Source of the DNA: JAVVHE01 sp032249695
GTDB taxonomy: Bacteria; Pseudomonadota; Alphaproteobacteria; Sphingomonadales; Sphingomonadaceae
NCBI GenBank assembly: GCA_032249695.1
Contig: JAVVHE010000013.1
Coordinates: forward strand, 1 to 64,000
Length of the DNA stretch: 64,000 bases
Direction of reading: 5' to 3'
The position numbers and the translations under genes are program-made. This document shows, piece after piece, positions 26,665 to 34,792 of the stretch; position 1 is the stretch's first letter, and each line of letters begins with the position of its first letter. Under the pieces are notes generated by a model. That model worked only from the letters and a program-made list of their open reading frames with translations. It had not been told where the DNA came from and did no database searches.

Positions 26665-26755
26665 CGTCATCCCAGCGCAAGCTGGGGACTGGCGCCTCCA
26701 CGCGCACCCTCAGGCGCACGTCGCGAGGTCAGATCCAAGCTTGCGCCGGGATGAC
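26665..26755. repeat. Palindromic intergenic repeat between rpsB and tsf
   Basis: Arms of about 25 bp, CGTCATCCCAGCGCAAGCTG (26665-26684) and its near-complement in 26731-26755, flank a 40-bp centre that itself contains GCGCCT/AGGCGC. It resembles the CGTCATCCC dispersed palindromes common in sphingomonad intergenic DNA. It could fold in the rpsB-tsf message. Confidence 0.7.
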
Positions 26756-26809
26756 GGCTGAGGACTGCAAACTCCGCCGCGCCCTATCCGAGCGCGCAGC
26801 GGCGCTCAA

Positions 26810-27622
26810 CTAGGCCGCGACCGGTTCGCCCTGCGGCTCTGCCGGCACGAACTCGGGCGCAGGCTCGGCTGCCAGAACCGGTTCGGGCATCGGTTCGGCC
26901 GCCGCACCCATGTCGACGCCGAAATCGCGCTGGCGATCGGTGCGGCCGCTGAGGATCGCGTCGGCGACCGCCTCGCAATAGAGCTTCACGGCGCGGCTGG
27001 CGTCGTCATTGCCCGGAACCGGGAAAGCGATCCCTTCGGGCGACACGTTCGTATCGAGGATCGCGATCACCGGAATGCCCAGCGTATTCGCTTCCTTGAC
27101 CGCGAGCGCCTCCTTGTTGACGTCGATCACGAACATCACGTCCGGTAGCCCGCCCATGTCGCGGATGCCGCCCAGTGACGCTTCGAACTTGTCGCGCTCG
27201 CGCGTGAGCTTCAGCACTTCCTTCTTGGTCAGGCCCGCGGTGTCGCCGCTCAGCTGCTCCTCCAGCTGCTTGAAACGCTTGATCGAGCCGCTGATCGTCT
27301 TCCAGTTGGTGAGCATTCCGCCCAGCCAGCGGTGGTTGACGAAATGCTGGCCCGAACGGCGCGCCGCCTCGGCAATCGGCTCTTGCGCCTGGCGTTTGGT
27401 GCCGACGAACAGCACCTTGCCGCCTGCCTGCACTGTGGAGCGCACGAAATCTAGCGCGCGCGCGAACAGCGGCACGGTCTGCGACAGGTCGATAATATGA
27501 ACACCGTTGCGGTCCCCAAAGATGTAGGGGGCCATGCGCGGGTTCCAGCGGTGCGTCTGGTGCCCGAAGTGCGCGCCCGCTTCGATAAGCTGGGTCATCG
27601 TGACGGCCGGTGCGGCTGCCAT
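26810..27622 (-). CDS. rpsB: 30S ribosomal protein S2
   Basis: Small-subunit protein needed for binding S1. It begins MAAAPAVTMTQLIEAGAHFGHQ, the classic S2 start, and contains RWLGGMLTNWKTI and PDVMFVIDVNKE. At 270 residues it carries an extra acidic Pro/Ala/Glu tail of about 30 residues that most S2 proteins lack. The start is preceded by GGAGAG. Confidence 0.96.
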   Translation of the reverse strand: MAAAPAVTMTQLIEAGAHFGHQTHRWNPRMAPYIFGDRNGVHIIDLSQTVPLFARALDFVRSTVQAGGKVLFVGTKRQAQEPIAEAARRSGQHFVNHRWLGGMLTNWKTISGSIKRFKQLEEQLSGDTAGLTKKEVLKLTRERDKFEASLGGIRDMGGLPDVMFVIDVNKEALAVKEANTLGIPVIAILDTNVSPEGIAFPVPGNDDASRAVKLYCEAVADAILSGRTDRQRDFGVDMGAAAEPMPEPVLAAEPAPEFVPAEPQGEPVAA

Positions 27623-27662
27623 AGGTTGTCTCTCCTCGCCAGTTTGTCCTCACGCGGGCGGA

Positions 27663-27684
27663 GCCCCGGACCGAAATCCGGGGC
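27663..27684. repeat. Hairpin in the rpsB leader
   Basis: An 8-bp perfect stem (GCCCCGGA/TCCGGGGC) with loop CCGAAA lies 41 bases upstream of the rpsB start. It is either a REP-like dispersed palindrome or a leader structure; autogenous control of rpsB through its leader is known in E. coli, but this hairpin is not the same element. Confidence 0.45.
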
Positions 27685-27831
27685 ACCGGCTATGTTGCCC
27701 GCGCTGTGGGATGTGGGTGCCATTAGCCACGGCGCCGCACAATTGCAACATCGGGCAACTACGGGGTGGCGACGGAGCGTTTGCGCGCGGGGCGCGTTGG
27801 GACGGAACAGCAACGATGGAGCAATGAACAG

Positions 27832-28200
27832 ATGAGCATCTTCGGCCGCATCAAGGATGCGATCCTCGGCCATGCCGAGGCGCAGCAGGCCCAGCCCGCG
27901 CCGGCTCAGGCCGCCCCCGCGCCGACGCAGCAGGTGCAGGAGGCGCAGCACGCGCCCGCGCGTCAGGTGGATATCGAGGCGACGCTAGAGGACATGGAGC
28001 GGCAGAAGGGTGTCGATCTCAACTGGCGCAACTCGATTGTTGACCTGATGAAGCTGATCGACCTCGATCCAAGCTTGGAAAACCGCAAGGAGCTGGCGCA
28101 CGAGCTGGGCTATAGCGGCGAGCTCAACGGGTCGGCCGAGATGAACATCTGGCTGCACCGCCAGGTGATGGACAAGCTGCGGAGTGGCGGGCTGGGCTGA
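27832..28200 (+). CDS. DUF3597 family protein
   Basis: A 122-residue cytosolic protein. It starts MSIFGRIKDAILGH, followed by a Gln/Ala/Pro-rich spacer (about 18-45) and a conserved C-terminal domain with VDIEATLEDMERQKGVDLNWRNSIVDLMKLIDLDPS (shown partly; NWRNSIVDLMKL is the core) and AEMNIWLHRQVM. The family is small and of unknown function. ATG at 27832 has GGAG upstream. It is divergent from rpsB and upstream of the zwf operon, from which a hairpin with a T-run separates it. Confidence 0.85.
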   Translation: MSIFGRIKDAILGHAEAQQAQPAPAQAAPAPTQQVQEAQHAPARQVDIEATLEDMERQKGVDLNWRNSIVDLMKLIDLDPSLENRKELAHELGYSGELNGSAEMNIWLHRQVMDKLRSGGLG

Positions 28201-28264
28201 AGTTCCGGCGCACTGAGCGCCCCCCGGACTGCTGAAACGACATGCACCGCCGGACGCGTCGCTT

Positions 28265-28290
28265 GCGTTCAGCGGTTGAACGCCTTTTTA
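28265..28290 (+). promoter_or_regulatory. Palindrome with T-run before zwf: terminator or operator/promoter
   Basis: GCGTTCA-GCGGT-TGAACGC (28265-28283) is a perfect 7-bp inverted repeat followed by CTTTTTA, 25 bp before the zwf start. It fits a Rho-independent terminator for the DUF3597 gene. It also sits between a TTGCGT (28263-28268) and a TTTTAT (28286-28291) spaced 17 bp, so it could be an operator covering the zwf promoter. The sequence alone does not decide. Confidence 0.5.
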
Positions 28291-28315
28291 TGTGGCGCCA
28301 GTCCGGAGACCCGCC

Positions 28316-29770
28316 GTGTCCGCCCCCACCACGCTCGTCCTGTTCGGCGCGACCGGCGACCTCGCGCAGCGCATGCTATTTCCGGCCCTTTACCATCTCT
28401 GGCGCGAAGGGCGGCTGTCAGCCGGTTTGCGCTTCGTGGGCGCCGCGCGGTCGGAGCTTTCGGATGACAGTTTCCGCGGCCGCGTCGCCGATTCGCTGAG
28501 CAAGCGCGCTGCGCCCCAGCTGGCCGACGACGCAGCGATCCGCGAATTCGCGGCGCGATGGTGCTACGTCGCGGCAGACGCCGAGAAGCCGGATGGCCTC
28601 GCGCCGCTCAAGTCCGCGCTCGGCGAATCCGCTCCGCCCGCGCTCTACTATCTCGCCACCGCGCCGCAGCTGTTCGGCCCGATCGCGCAGGCGCTCGCCG
28701 CGGCCGGCCTCGCCGGGCGGGACACGCGCGTAATGGTCGAAAAACCGATCGGCCGCGATCTCGCCAGCTCGATGCTGGTGAACGACGCGCTGGCAGCCGT
28801 CTTCAGTGAAGAGCAGATTTTCCGCGTCGACCATTATCTCGGCAAAGAGACCGTCCAGAACCTGTTGGCGCTGCGCTTCGGCAATGCGCTGTTTGAGCCG
28901 CTCTGGGGCGCGCAGGGCGTGGCCTATGTGGAGATCACAGTCGCTGAGACCGTGGGGCTGGAGGACCGCGCCGGCTATTACGAGGGCGCGGGTGCGCTGC
29001 GCGACATGATGCAAAACCATGTGCTCCAGCTGCTCGCGCTGGTCGCGATGGAGCCGCCCGCGAGCATCGACGCGCCCGCCATCCGCAACGAGAAGGTGAA
29101 GGTGCTGCGCTGCCTGCGCCCGCTGACTGCAGCGAGCGTCGAGAAGCTGGCGGTGGCCGGGCAGTACGGGCCGGGGACGAGCGACGGGCAAAGCGTGCGC
29201 GGCTACGCCGACGAACTGGGCCGCGCCAGCCGCACCGAGACGTTTGCAGCGGTGCGCGCCGACATCGAGAACTGGCGCTGGGCGGGCGTGCCCTTCTACC
29301 TGCGCACGGGCAAGCGCATGGCGCGCCGCTTCACCGAAATTGTTGTCCATTTTCGGCCCGTTCCGCACTCGATCTTCGAGCGCGCGGGCGGACGGCTGAG
29401 CCCGAACAAGCTGATCCTTAACCTGCAGCCCGACGAGGACATTCAGCTGACGCTGATGGCCAAGGAGCCCGGTCTCGAGCAGGACGGAGCGCGGCTGCGC
29501 GAGCTCCCGCTCGACCTCAGCCTAGCCCAGGCGTTCCCGGACGCTCGGCGGCGGATCGCCTACGAGCGGCTGCTGCTCGATGCGCTGGCGGGCAACCAGA
29601 CCCTCTTCGTGCGGCGCGACGAGGTCGAGGCTGCGTGGGCGTGGGTCGACTCGATTTATGCGGCGTGGGCGGAGGCGGAAGTGGCACCCAGGCCTTATGC
29701 ATCAGGCAGCTTTGGCCCGAGCGCGTCGATCGCGCTGCCAGAACGATTCGGGCACTCATGGCATGAGTGA
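28316..29770 (+). CDS. zwf: Glucose-6-phosphate 1-dehydrogenase
   Basis: Oxidises glucose-6-phosphate to 6-phosphogluconolactone, the entry to the Entner-Doudoroff route. The coenzyme site is LVLFGATGDLAQRMLFPAL, and the active-site signature is RVDHYLGKETVQN with the catalytic His pair nearby (MMQNHVLQ). The GTG at 28316 has GGAG nine bases upstream and gives 484 residues; an earlier in-frame GTG is less well placed. It overlaps pgl by 8 bp. Confidence 0.96.
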   Translation: MSAPTTLVLFGATGDLAQRMLFPALYHLWREGRLSAGLRFVGAARSELSDDSFRGRVADSLSKRAAPQLADDAAIREFAARWCYVAADAEKPDGLAPLKSALGESAPPALYYLATAPQLFGPIAQALAAAGLAGRDTRVMVEKPIGRDLASSMLVNDALAAVFSEEQIFRVDHYLGKETVQNLLALRFGNALFEPLWGAQGVAYVEITVAETVGLEDRAGYYEGAGALRDMMQNHVLQLLALVAMEPPASIDAPAIRNEKVKVLRCLRPLTAASVEKLAVAGQYGPGTSDGQSVRGYADELGRASRTETFAAVRADIENWRWAGVPFYLRTGKRMARRFTEIVVHFRPVPHSIFERAGGRLSPNKLILNLQPDEDIQLTLMAKEPGLEQDGARLRELPLDLSLAQAFPDARRRIAYERLLLDALAGNQTLFVRRDEVEAAWAWVDSIYAAWAEAEVAPRPYASGSFGPSASIALPERFGHSWHE

Positions 29771-30482
29771 GTGGGTGGAATACGCTGACCGCTCCGCATG
29801 GGCGGAGGGCGTAGCGCGCGCCTGCGCGTGGGCGATCGAGCGCGGCTACGAGCACAAGCGCCCGGCTCGGGCGGCGCTGGCGGGAGGCTCAACTCCGGCC
29901 GCCGTCTACCCGCTGCTGTTCGCGATGCGCCTGAACTGGGCAGCGGTGGAGTTGACCGTATCCGACGAGCGCGTGGTGTCCGAGGACGATCCGCTCAGCA
30001 ACATCGGCGCGCTGCGGCGGGCGGCGGCGGGGACGCTGGCGGCAGCGGCGCACATCGTTTCCCTTGAAACGTTAGCCCGGCCTGAAGCCGGGGCCGGCCC
30101 CCTTGCCGCCGGAACGGCGGCGCCGCTGGGCGGCCGCCCGGGCGCGGGCCAGGTCCGCGCCGACGGGGGGAGATACGACCTCATCTGGGCCGGGTGCGGC
30201 GAGGACGGGCACGCGCTGGGCTGGTTCCACGGCCCCGACCGCGCAGCGTGGGAGGAGGGCTCCTCTGGCGTCGCGCGCGTGCGCCCCGATCCGCCGCCCG
30301 CCTCCACCGGATCGGTGCCGCGCCTGACGCTGACCCGCACCGCCGCCGCCCGCGCGCACACGATTATCCTCGCCGCGACCGGCCATCCGAAGCGTGCCGT
30401 CCTCGAAACGGCTGCTGATAAAGCCCTGCCGGTGGCCCATCTGCTAAGCTTCCCCCAAACCCAGGTGCATTGGGCGCCATGA
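29763..30482 (+). CDS. pgl: 6-phosphogluconolactonase
   Basis: Hydrolyses 6-phosphogluconolactone. The 239-residue protein has GGSTPAAVYP (about 41-50), the SDERVV phosphate-site motif and GCGEDGHALGWF (about 144-155), where the family has GMGxDGHTASLFP, so this catalytic-loop region is divergent though the key Asp-Gly-His is kept. Residues about 105-135 are Gly/Ala/Pro-rich and come from a palindromic repeat. ATG overlaps zwf, and the stop overlaps edd (ATGA). Confidence 0.88.
   Translation: MSEWVEYADRSAWAEGVARACAWAIERGYEHKRPARAALAGGSTPAAVYPLLFAMRLNWAAVELTVSDERVVSEDDPLSNIGALRRAAAGTLAAAAHIVSLETLARPEAGAGPLAAGTAAPLGGRPGAGQVRADGGRYDLIWAGCGEDGHALGWFHGPDRAAWEEGSSGVARVRPDPPPASTGSVPRLTLTRTAAARAHTIILAATGHPKRAVLETAADKALPVAHLLSFPQTQVHWAP
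30073..30150. repeat. GC palindromes inserted in the pgl coding sequence
   Basis: Consecutive hairpins such as GCCCGGCCTGAAGCCGGGGC and CCGCCGGAACGGCGG lie in frame inside pgl, between the strands LETL and YDLIW. They resemble intergenic REP-type units and add about 30 residues. Confidence 0.5.
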
Positions 30483-32380
30483 CCCTCCACCCCACCATCG
30501 AGCGCGTCACCGAGCGCATCGCCCAGCGCAGCGCCCCCTCCCGCCGCACCTATCTCGACCTGATCGAGCGCGCCCGCGACGCTGGCGTGCAGCGGCAGCG
30601 CTTGAGCTGCGGGAACCTCGCCCACGGCTTCGCAGCAGCGCTGGAGGACAAGCCCGCGCTCAGTGGCAACCGCATGCCCAATCTGGGCATCGTCACCAGC
30701 TACAACGATATGCTGAGCGCGCATCAGCCGCTCGGGCGCTATCCCGAGATCCTGAAGATCGCAGCGCGCGAGCGGGGCGCGACTGCGCAGGTCGCGGGCG
30801 GCGTCCCCGCGATGTGCGATGGCGTCACCCAGGGCCAGTTGGGCATGGAGCTGAGCCTGTTCAGCCGCGACACCATCGCTCTGGGAACCGCAGTCGCGCT
30901 CTCTCACGCGATGTTTGACGGCGCGCTGCTGCTGGGCGTCTGCGACAAGATCGTGCCGGGCCTGCTGATCGGAGCCCTGCGGTTCGGTCATTTGCCCACA
31001 ATCCTCGTCCCCGGCGGCCCGATGCCGACGGGCATTCCGAACCGGGAGAAGGCGCGCGTTCGCCAGCTCTATGCCGAGGGCAAGGTGGGGCGAGAGGAGC
31101 TGCTGGCCGCCGAAAGCGCGAGCTACCATTCGCCCGGCACCTGCACCTTCTACGGCACCGCCAACTCGAACCAGATGATGATGGAGCTGATGGGCCTCCA
31201 CATCCCCGGCACGGCGTTCGTCCAGCCCCAATCAGCGCTGCGCCCCAAGCTGACCGCGGCGGCCGCGCATCGCTGCGCCGAGATCACGGCCTTCGGCGCC
31301 GACTACCGGCCGCTGGGGCTGTGCGTCGACGAACGCGCGATCGTGAACGCGATTGTCGGCCTGCACGCGACGGGCGGCTCGACCAACCACGCCATCCACC
31401 TGCCCGCGATCGCGCGCGCGGCGGGGATCGTGATCGACTGGACCGACATGGACGAGCTGTCGTCCGCGGTGCCGCTGCTGGCTCGCGTCTACCCCAACGG
31501 CTCGGCCGACGTGAACGGCTTCCACGCCGCCGGCGGGCTCGGCTTCGTCGCGCGCGAGCTGCTCAATGCGGGACTGCTGCACGGCGATATCCTGACCGTG
31601 AGCGCGGGCGGGTTCGCCGACTACACGCGCGAGCCGGCGCTGGAGGACGGTGCGCTTGTGTGGCGCGATGCTCCGGCGGAGAGCGGCGACGAGACGATCC
31701 TGCGCGGGGTGGGCCAGCCGTTCAGGGCGGACGGCGGGATGCGGCTGCTGGAAGGCAATCTGGGCCGCTGCATCATCAAGACGAGCGCGGTCGACCGCGA
31801 GCGCTGGGTCGTGGAAGCGCCGTGCCGCGTGTTTTCGGCTCAGGAGGACGTGCTGCGCGCGTTCAAGGCTGGCGAACTTTCGCAGGATACCGTGGTGGTG
31901 GTCCGCTTCCAGGGCCCGGCGGCGAACGGCATGCCCGAGCTGCACAAGCTGACGCCGTCACTCGGCGTGCTCCAGGATCGCGGCTTCAAGGTCGCGCTGG
32001 TGACCGACGGGCGGATGAGCGGCGCGTCCGGCAAGGTGCCCGCCGCGATTCACGTGACGCCCGAGGCGTTCCACGGCGGGCCGCTGGCGCGGCTGCGCGA
32101 CGGCGACGTGGTGCGCGTCGACGCGGTGAACGGCACGCTGTCGACCACCGCCGACCTGTCGAGCCGCCCAGTCATTGAGACGCAGATCGACACGCCCGGC
32201 GTCGGCCGCGAGCTGTTTGCGCTGTTCCGCATGCACTCTGGCAGCGCGGAGACAGGCGCGAGCGCGATCCTCGATGCGATGGACTCCATGTTCGCCGCAC
32301 GCTCCCCTCTCCCTCCCGCCGACCCGGCTGTCTCTCTCCCACATGCTGGAGAGGGGGCCGAGCGGCGGCTAGCGCCGTGA
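30479..32380 (+). CDS. edd: Phosphogluconate dehydratase
   Basis: Dehydrates 6-phosphogluconate to KDPG, the defining ED step. It is an IlvD/Edd protein with cluster cysteines in PAMCDGVT and YHSPGTCTFYGTANSNQMMME (shown in part: GTCTFYGTA) and the C-terminal VTDGRMSGASGKVP. ATG at 30479 gives 633 residues against about 605 for the family; the excess is a C-terminal tail from about residue 608 (PADPAVSLPHAGEGAERR), which is encoded by a repeat. Start overlaps pgl. Confidence 0.95.
   Translation: MTLHPTIERVTERIAQRSAPSRRTYLDLIERARDAGVQRQRLSCGNLAHGFAAALEDKPALSGNRMPNLGIVTSYNDMLSAHQPLGRYPEILKIAARERGATAQVAGGVPAMCDGVTQGQLGMELSLFSRDTIALGTAVALSHAMFDGALLLGVCDKIVPGLLIGALRFGHLPTILVPGGPMPTGIPNREKARVRQLYAEGKVGREELLAAESASYHSPGTCTFYGTANSNQMMMELMGLHIPGTAFVQPQSALRPKLTAAAAHRCAEITAFGADYRPLGLCVDERAIVNAIVGLHATGGSTNHAIHLPAIARAAGIVIDWTDMDELSSAVPLLARVYPNGSADVNGFHAAGGLGFVARELLNAGLLHGDILTVSAGGFADYTREPALEDGALVWRDAPAESGDETILRGVGQPFRADGGMRLLEGNLGRCIIKTSAVDRERWVVEAPCRVFSAQEDVLRAFKAGELSQDTVVVVRFQGPAANGMPELHKLTPSLGVLQDRGFKVALVTDGRMSGASGKVPAAIHVTPEAFHGGPLARLRDGDVVRVDAVNGTLSTTADLSSRPVIETQIDTPGVGRELFALFRMHSGSAETGASAILDAMDSMFAARSPLPPADPAVSLPHAGEGAERRLAP
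32300..32375. repeat. Palindromic repeat forming the 3' end of edd
   Basis: GCTCCCCTCTCCC on the left and GGAGAGGGGGCCGAGC on the right make an inverted repeat of the CCCTCTCC type. It supplies the last 25 codons and the stop region of edd. Confidence 0.5.
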
Positions 32381-32408
32381 GGTCGGCCTCGGCGACGGCG
32401 GCGCACGC

Positions 32409-33374
32409 ATGACCGCTCTCGTCGCGATCGACGTCGGGGGTACTCACGCGCGCTTCGCCGTCGCCGCGCTGCGCCCCGGCGCGCCGCCAACGCTGGGCAC
32501 CACGGTCAAGCTCAAGGCCGCCGACTTCCCGACGCTCGGCGCGGCCTACCATGCGTTCGCGGCGCAGGCGGGGGGCAAGCTGCCGCCGCGCGCCGCGCTC
32601 GCGGTCGCCTGCCCGGTCGATGGCGATCTGCTCAAGCTCACCAACAGCCCGTGGGTGCTGCGCACGTCGGCGCTGCCGGCCGAGCTTGGCCTTGAACGGC
32701 TGCTGGTCTTGAACGATTTCGGCGCGGTCACCCATGCCATCCCGCGCCTCGAACCCGACGCGCTCCTCCACCTCTGCGGCCCCGATAGTCCGCTCCCCGG
32801 CAACGGCCCGATCGCGGTCGTCGGCCCTGGCACGGGCCTCGGCGTCGGGCTGCTGCTGCGCCGCGACGGCCACACCCACGTCGTCGAGACCGAGGGCGGC
32901 CACATGGACTTCGCCCCCGTCGACGCGATCGAGGACGCGCTGCTCGTCCGCCTGCGCCAGCACTATGGCCGCGTGTCGGTCGAGCGCATCGTGTCGGGCC
33001 CGGGCCTTGCGCACATCTACGAGGCGCTCGCAGCGCATGAGGGCCGTCCGGTGAAGCTGTCGGGCGATGCCGAGCTGTGGGCGGCAGCGAGCGAGGGATC
33101 GGACGACCTCGCCGCGCGGGCGCTCGAGCGCTGGTGCCTCGCGCTCGGCTGCGTCGCCGGCAATCTGGCGCTCGCGCACGGCGCCAAGGCGGTCGTGCTC
33201 GCGGGCGGGCTGCCGCCGCGCATTCTGCCGCAGCTGCTGAGCGGCGGCTTCGAGCAGCGCTTCCGCGCCAAGGGCCGTTTTGAGGCGATGATGGGTTCGA
33301 TCCCCGTCCGTGTCTGCATCCACCCCGAGCCGGGCCTGCTGGGCGCGGCCGCCGCCTTCGAGGCCGAAGCATGA
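32409..33374 (+). CDS. glk: Glucokinase
   Basis: Phosphorylates glucose with ATP to feed zwf. It belongs to the proteobacterial Glk family, with the phosphate motif AIDVGGTHARFAV, LVLNDFGAV with the catalytic Asp, VVGPGTGLGVGLL and TEGGHMDFAP. At 321 residues it is normal. It starts 28 bp after edd and overlaps eda by ATGA. Confidence 0.95.
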   Translation: MTALVAIDVGGTHARFAVAALRPGAPPTLGTTVKLKAADFPTLGAAYHAFAAQAGGKLPPRAALAVACPVDGDLLKLTNSPWVLRTSALPAELGLERLLVLNDFGAVTHAIPRLEPDALLHLCGPDSPLPGNGPIAVVGPGTGLGVGLLLRRDGHTHVVETEGGHMDFAPVDAIEDALLVRLRQHYGRVSVERIVSGPGLAHIYEALAAHEGRPVKLSGDAELWAAASEGSDDLAARALERWCLALGCVAGNLALAHGAKAVVLAGGLPPRILPQLLSGGFEQRFRAKGRFEAMMGSIPVRVCIHPEPGLLGAAAAFEAEA

Positions 33375-33988
33375 CCCCGCACGAGCTGCTGATCCGCGCG
33401 CATACGCTGCCCGTGCTGGTGATCCACGAGGTCGAGCACGCCGTCCCGCTCGCGCGCGCGCTCGCCGGGGGCGGCCTGACCGTCCTTGAAGTGACGCTGC
33501 GCACCCCCGCTGCGCTGGGCGCGATCGCAGCGATCGCCCGCGATGTGCCCGAGGCGATTGTCGGCGCCGGCACCGTGCTCAGCCCCGACGACCTCAAGGC
33601 CGCGCACGATGCCGGCGCGCTGTTCGGTGTGTCGCCCGGCCTGACGCCGCGCCTAGCGGCGGCGGCGCGCGTGTGGCGACGGCCCTTCTACCCTGGCTGC
33701 GCCACCGCCTCCGAAGCGATGGCGGCGCGCGAGCATGGCTTCACGGCGCTGAAGTTCTTCCCCGCCGAAGCAAGTGGCGGCGCCGCTGCCTTGCAAGCGC
33801 TCTCTCAGCCGCTCGCCGATCTGCGCTTCTGCCCGACCGGAGGGATTACCCGCTCCAATGCTGCCAGCTACCGATCGGTCTCGAGCGTGCTCGCGGTCGG
33901 CGGCAGCTGGATGGCGCCCGACGAGGCCGTCCGCGCGGGCGACTGGGAGCGCGTGCGAGCGCTTGCCGCCGAGGCATCGCGGCGCTGA
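33371..33988 (+). CDS. eda: KDPG/KHG aldolase
   Basis: Splits 2-keto-3-deoxy-6-phosphogluconate into pyruvate and glyceraldehyde-3-phosphate. The TIM barrel has LTVLEVTLRTPAAL with the catalytic Glu, VGAGTVLSPDD, FYPGCATASE and the Schiff-base Lys in FTALKFFPAE; PTGGITRSNA binds phosphate. It ends the operon, 4 bp from the convergent trmB stop. Confidence 0.95.
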   Translation: MTPHELLIRAHTLPVLVIHEVEHAVPLARALAGGGLTVLEVTLRTPAALGAIAAIARDVPEAIVGAGTVLSPDDLKAAHDAGALFGVSPGLTPRLAAAARVWRRPFYPGCATASEAMAAREHGFTALKFFPAEASGGAAALQALSQPLADLRFCPTGGITRSNAASYRSVSSVLAVGGSWMAPDEAVRAGDWERVRALAAEASRR

Positions 33989-33992
33989 TCGC

Positions 33993-34679
33993 TCAGCCCG
34001 GGCGGTATTCGTAGCGCAGGTACCACAGCTCGTGGCCCAGCCGCCGCGCTTTGGCCCCATAGCGGGTCTCGGGCCAGTCGGCGGGGCGGTGCTGCCAGTC
34101 GGCGGGCGTGGCGGCGCGCCAGCGGAAGGCCGGATGGGCGGCCATCTGCATCAGCGTCCAGCGGAGGTAGACCGGGTGGTCGGTGCCGATGCGCAGCTCC
34201 GCGCCGGGCATCAGCTTGGCCGCCAGCAGCTCGAGCGGGCCGGGATTGACGAAGCGCCGTTTGGCGTGGCGCGCCTTCGGCCACGGATCGGGATGCAGCA
34301 GGAACACGCGCGCAAGGCTCGCATCGGGCAGGCGTTCGAGCACGTCGAGCGCGTCGCCCATATAGAGCCGCACGTTGGCCAGCCCGCGCCGATCGATCTG
34401 CGCGAGCGCGCCGACGACGCCGTTCAGGAACGGCTCGCAGCCGATGAAGCCGGTGTCCGGCGCGGCTTCGGCCTGCGCGGCCAGATGCTCGCCCGCGCCA
34501 AAGCCGATCTCGAGTGCAAGCGGGCGGTCGTCGCCGAACAACGCCCCGGCGCCGAGCGGACCGGCGGCGGGCACCGAGACGCGCGGCAGCAGCTCGTCGA
34601 GCAGGCGCTGCTGGCCCGGGCGCAGCGCGTGGCCCTGGCGGCGGCCGTAGAGACGGCGGATCGAGGCGGGATCGGGCAT
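33993..34679 (-). CDS. trmB: tRNA (guanosine(46)-N7)-methyltransferase
   Basis: Methylates G46 in the variable loop of tRNAs using AdoMet. Motifs are LEIGFGAGEHLAAQAE (AdoMet loop), FIGCEPFLNGVV, LLHPDPWPKARHAKRRF, which is the family signature, and TDHPVYLRW. ATG at 34679 gives 228 residues and starts at the usual basic segment IRRLYGRRQG. Confidence 0.94.
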   Translation of the reverse strand: MPDPASIRRLYGRRQGHALRPGQQRLLDELLPRVSVPAAGPLGAGALFGDDRPLALEIGFGAGEHLAAQAEAAPDTGFIGCEPFLNGVVGALAQIDRRGLANVRLYMGDALDVLERLPDASLARVFLLHPDPWPKARHAKRRFVNPGPLELLAAKLMPGAELRIGTDHPVYLRWTLMQMAAHPAFRWRAATPADWQHRPADWPETRYGAKARRLGHELWYLRYEYRPG

Positions 34680-34792
34680 GCGGTGCCGTTTCCGGGCCCG
34701 GAGCGCGGCGGGCAAGGGCAAAATGAAGCCTGCGCTGGCCAGGCCGCGCTCCTCGTGTAACCTCGCCCGGAACAATCGTAGAGGCCGATCCG

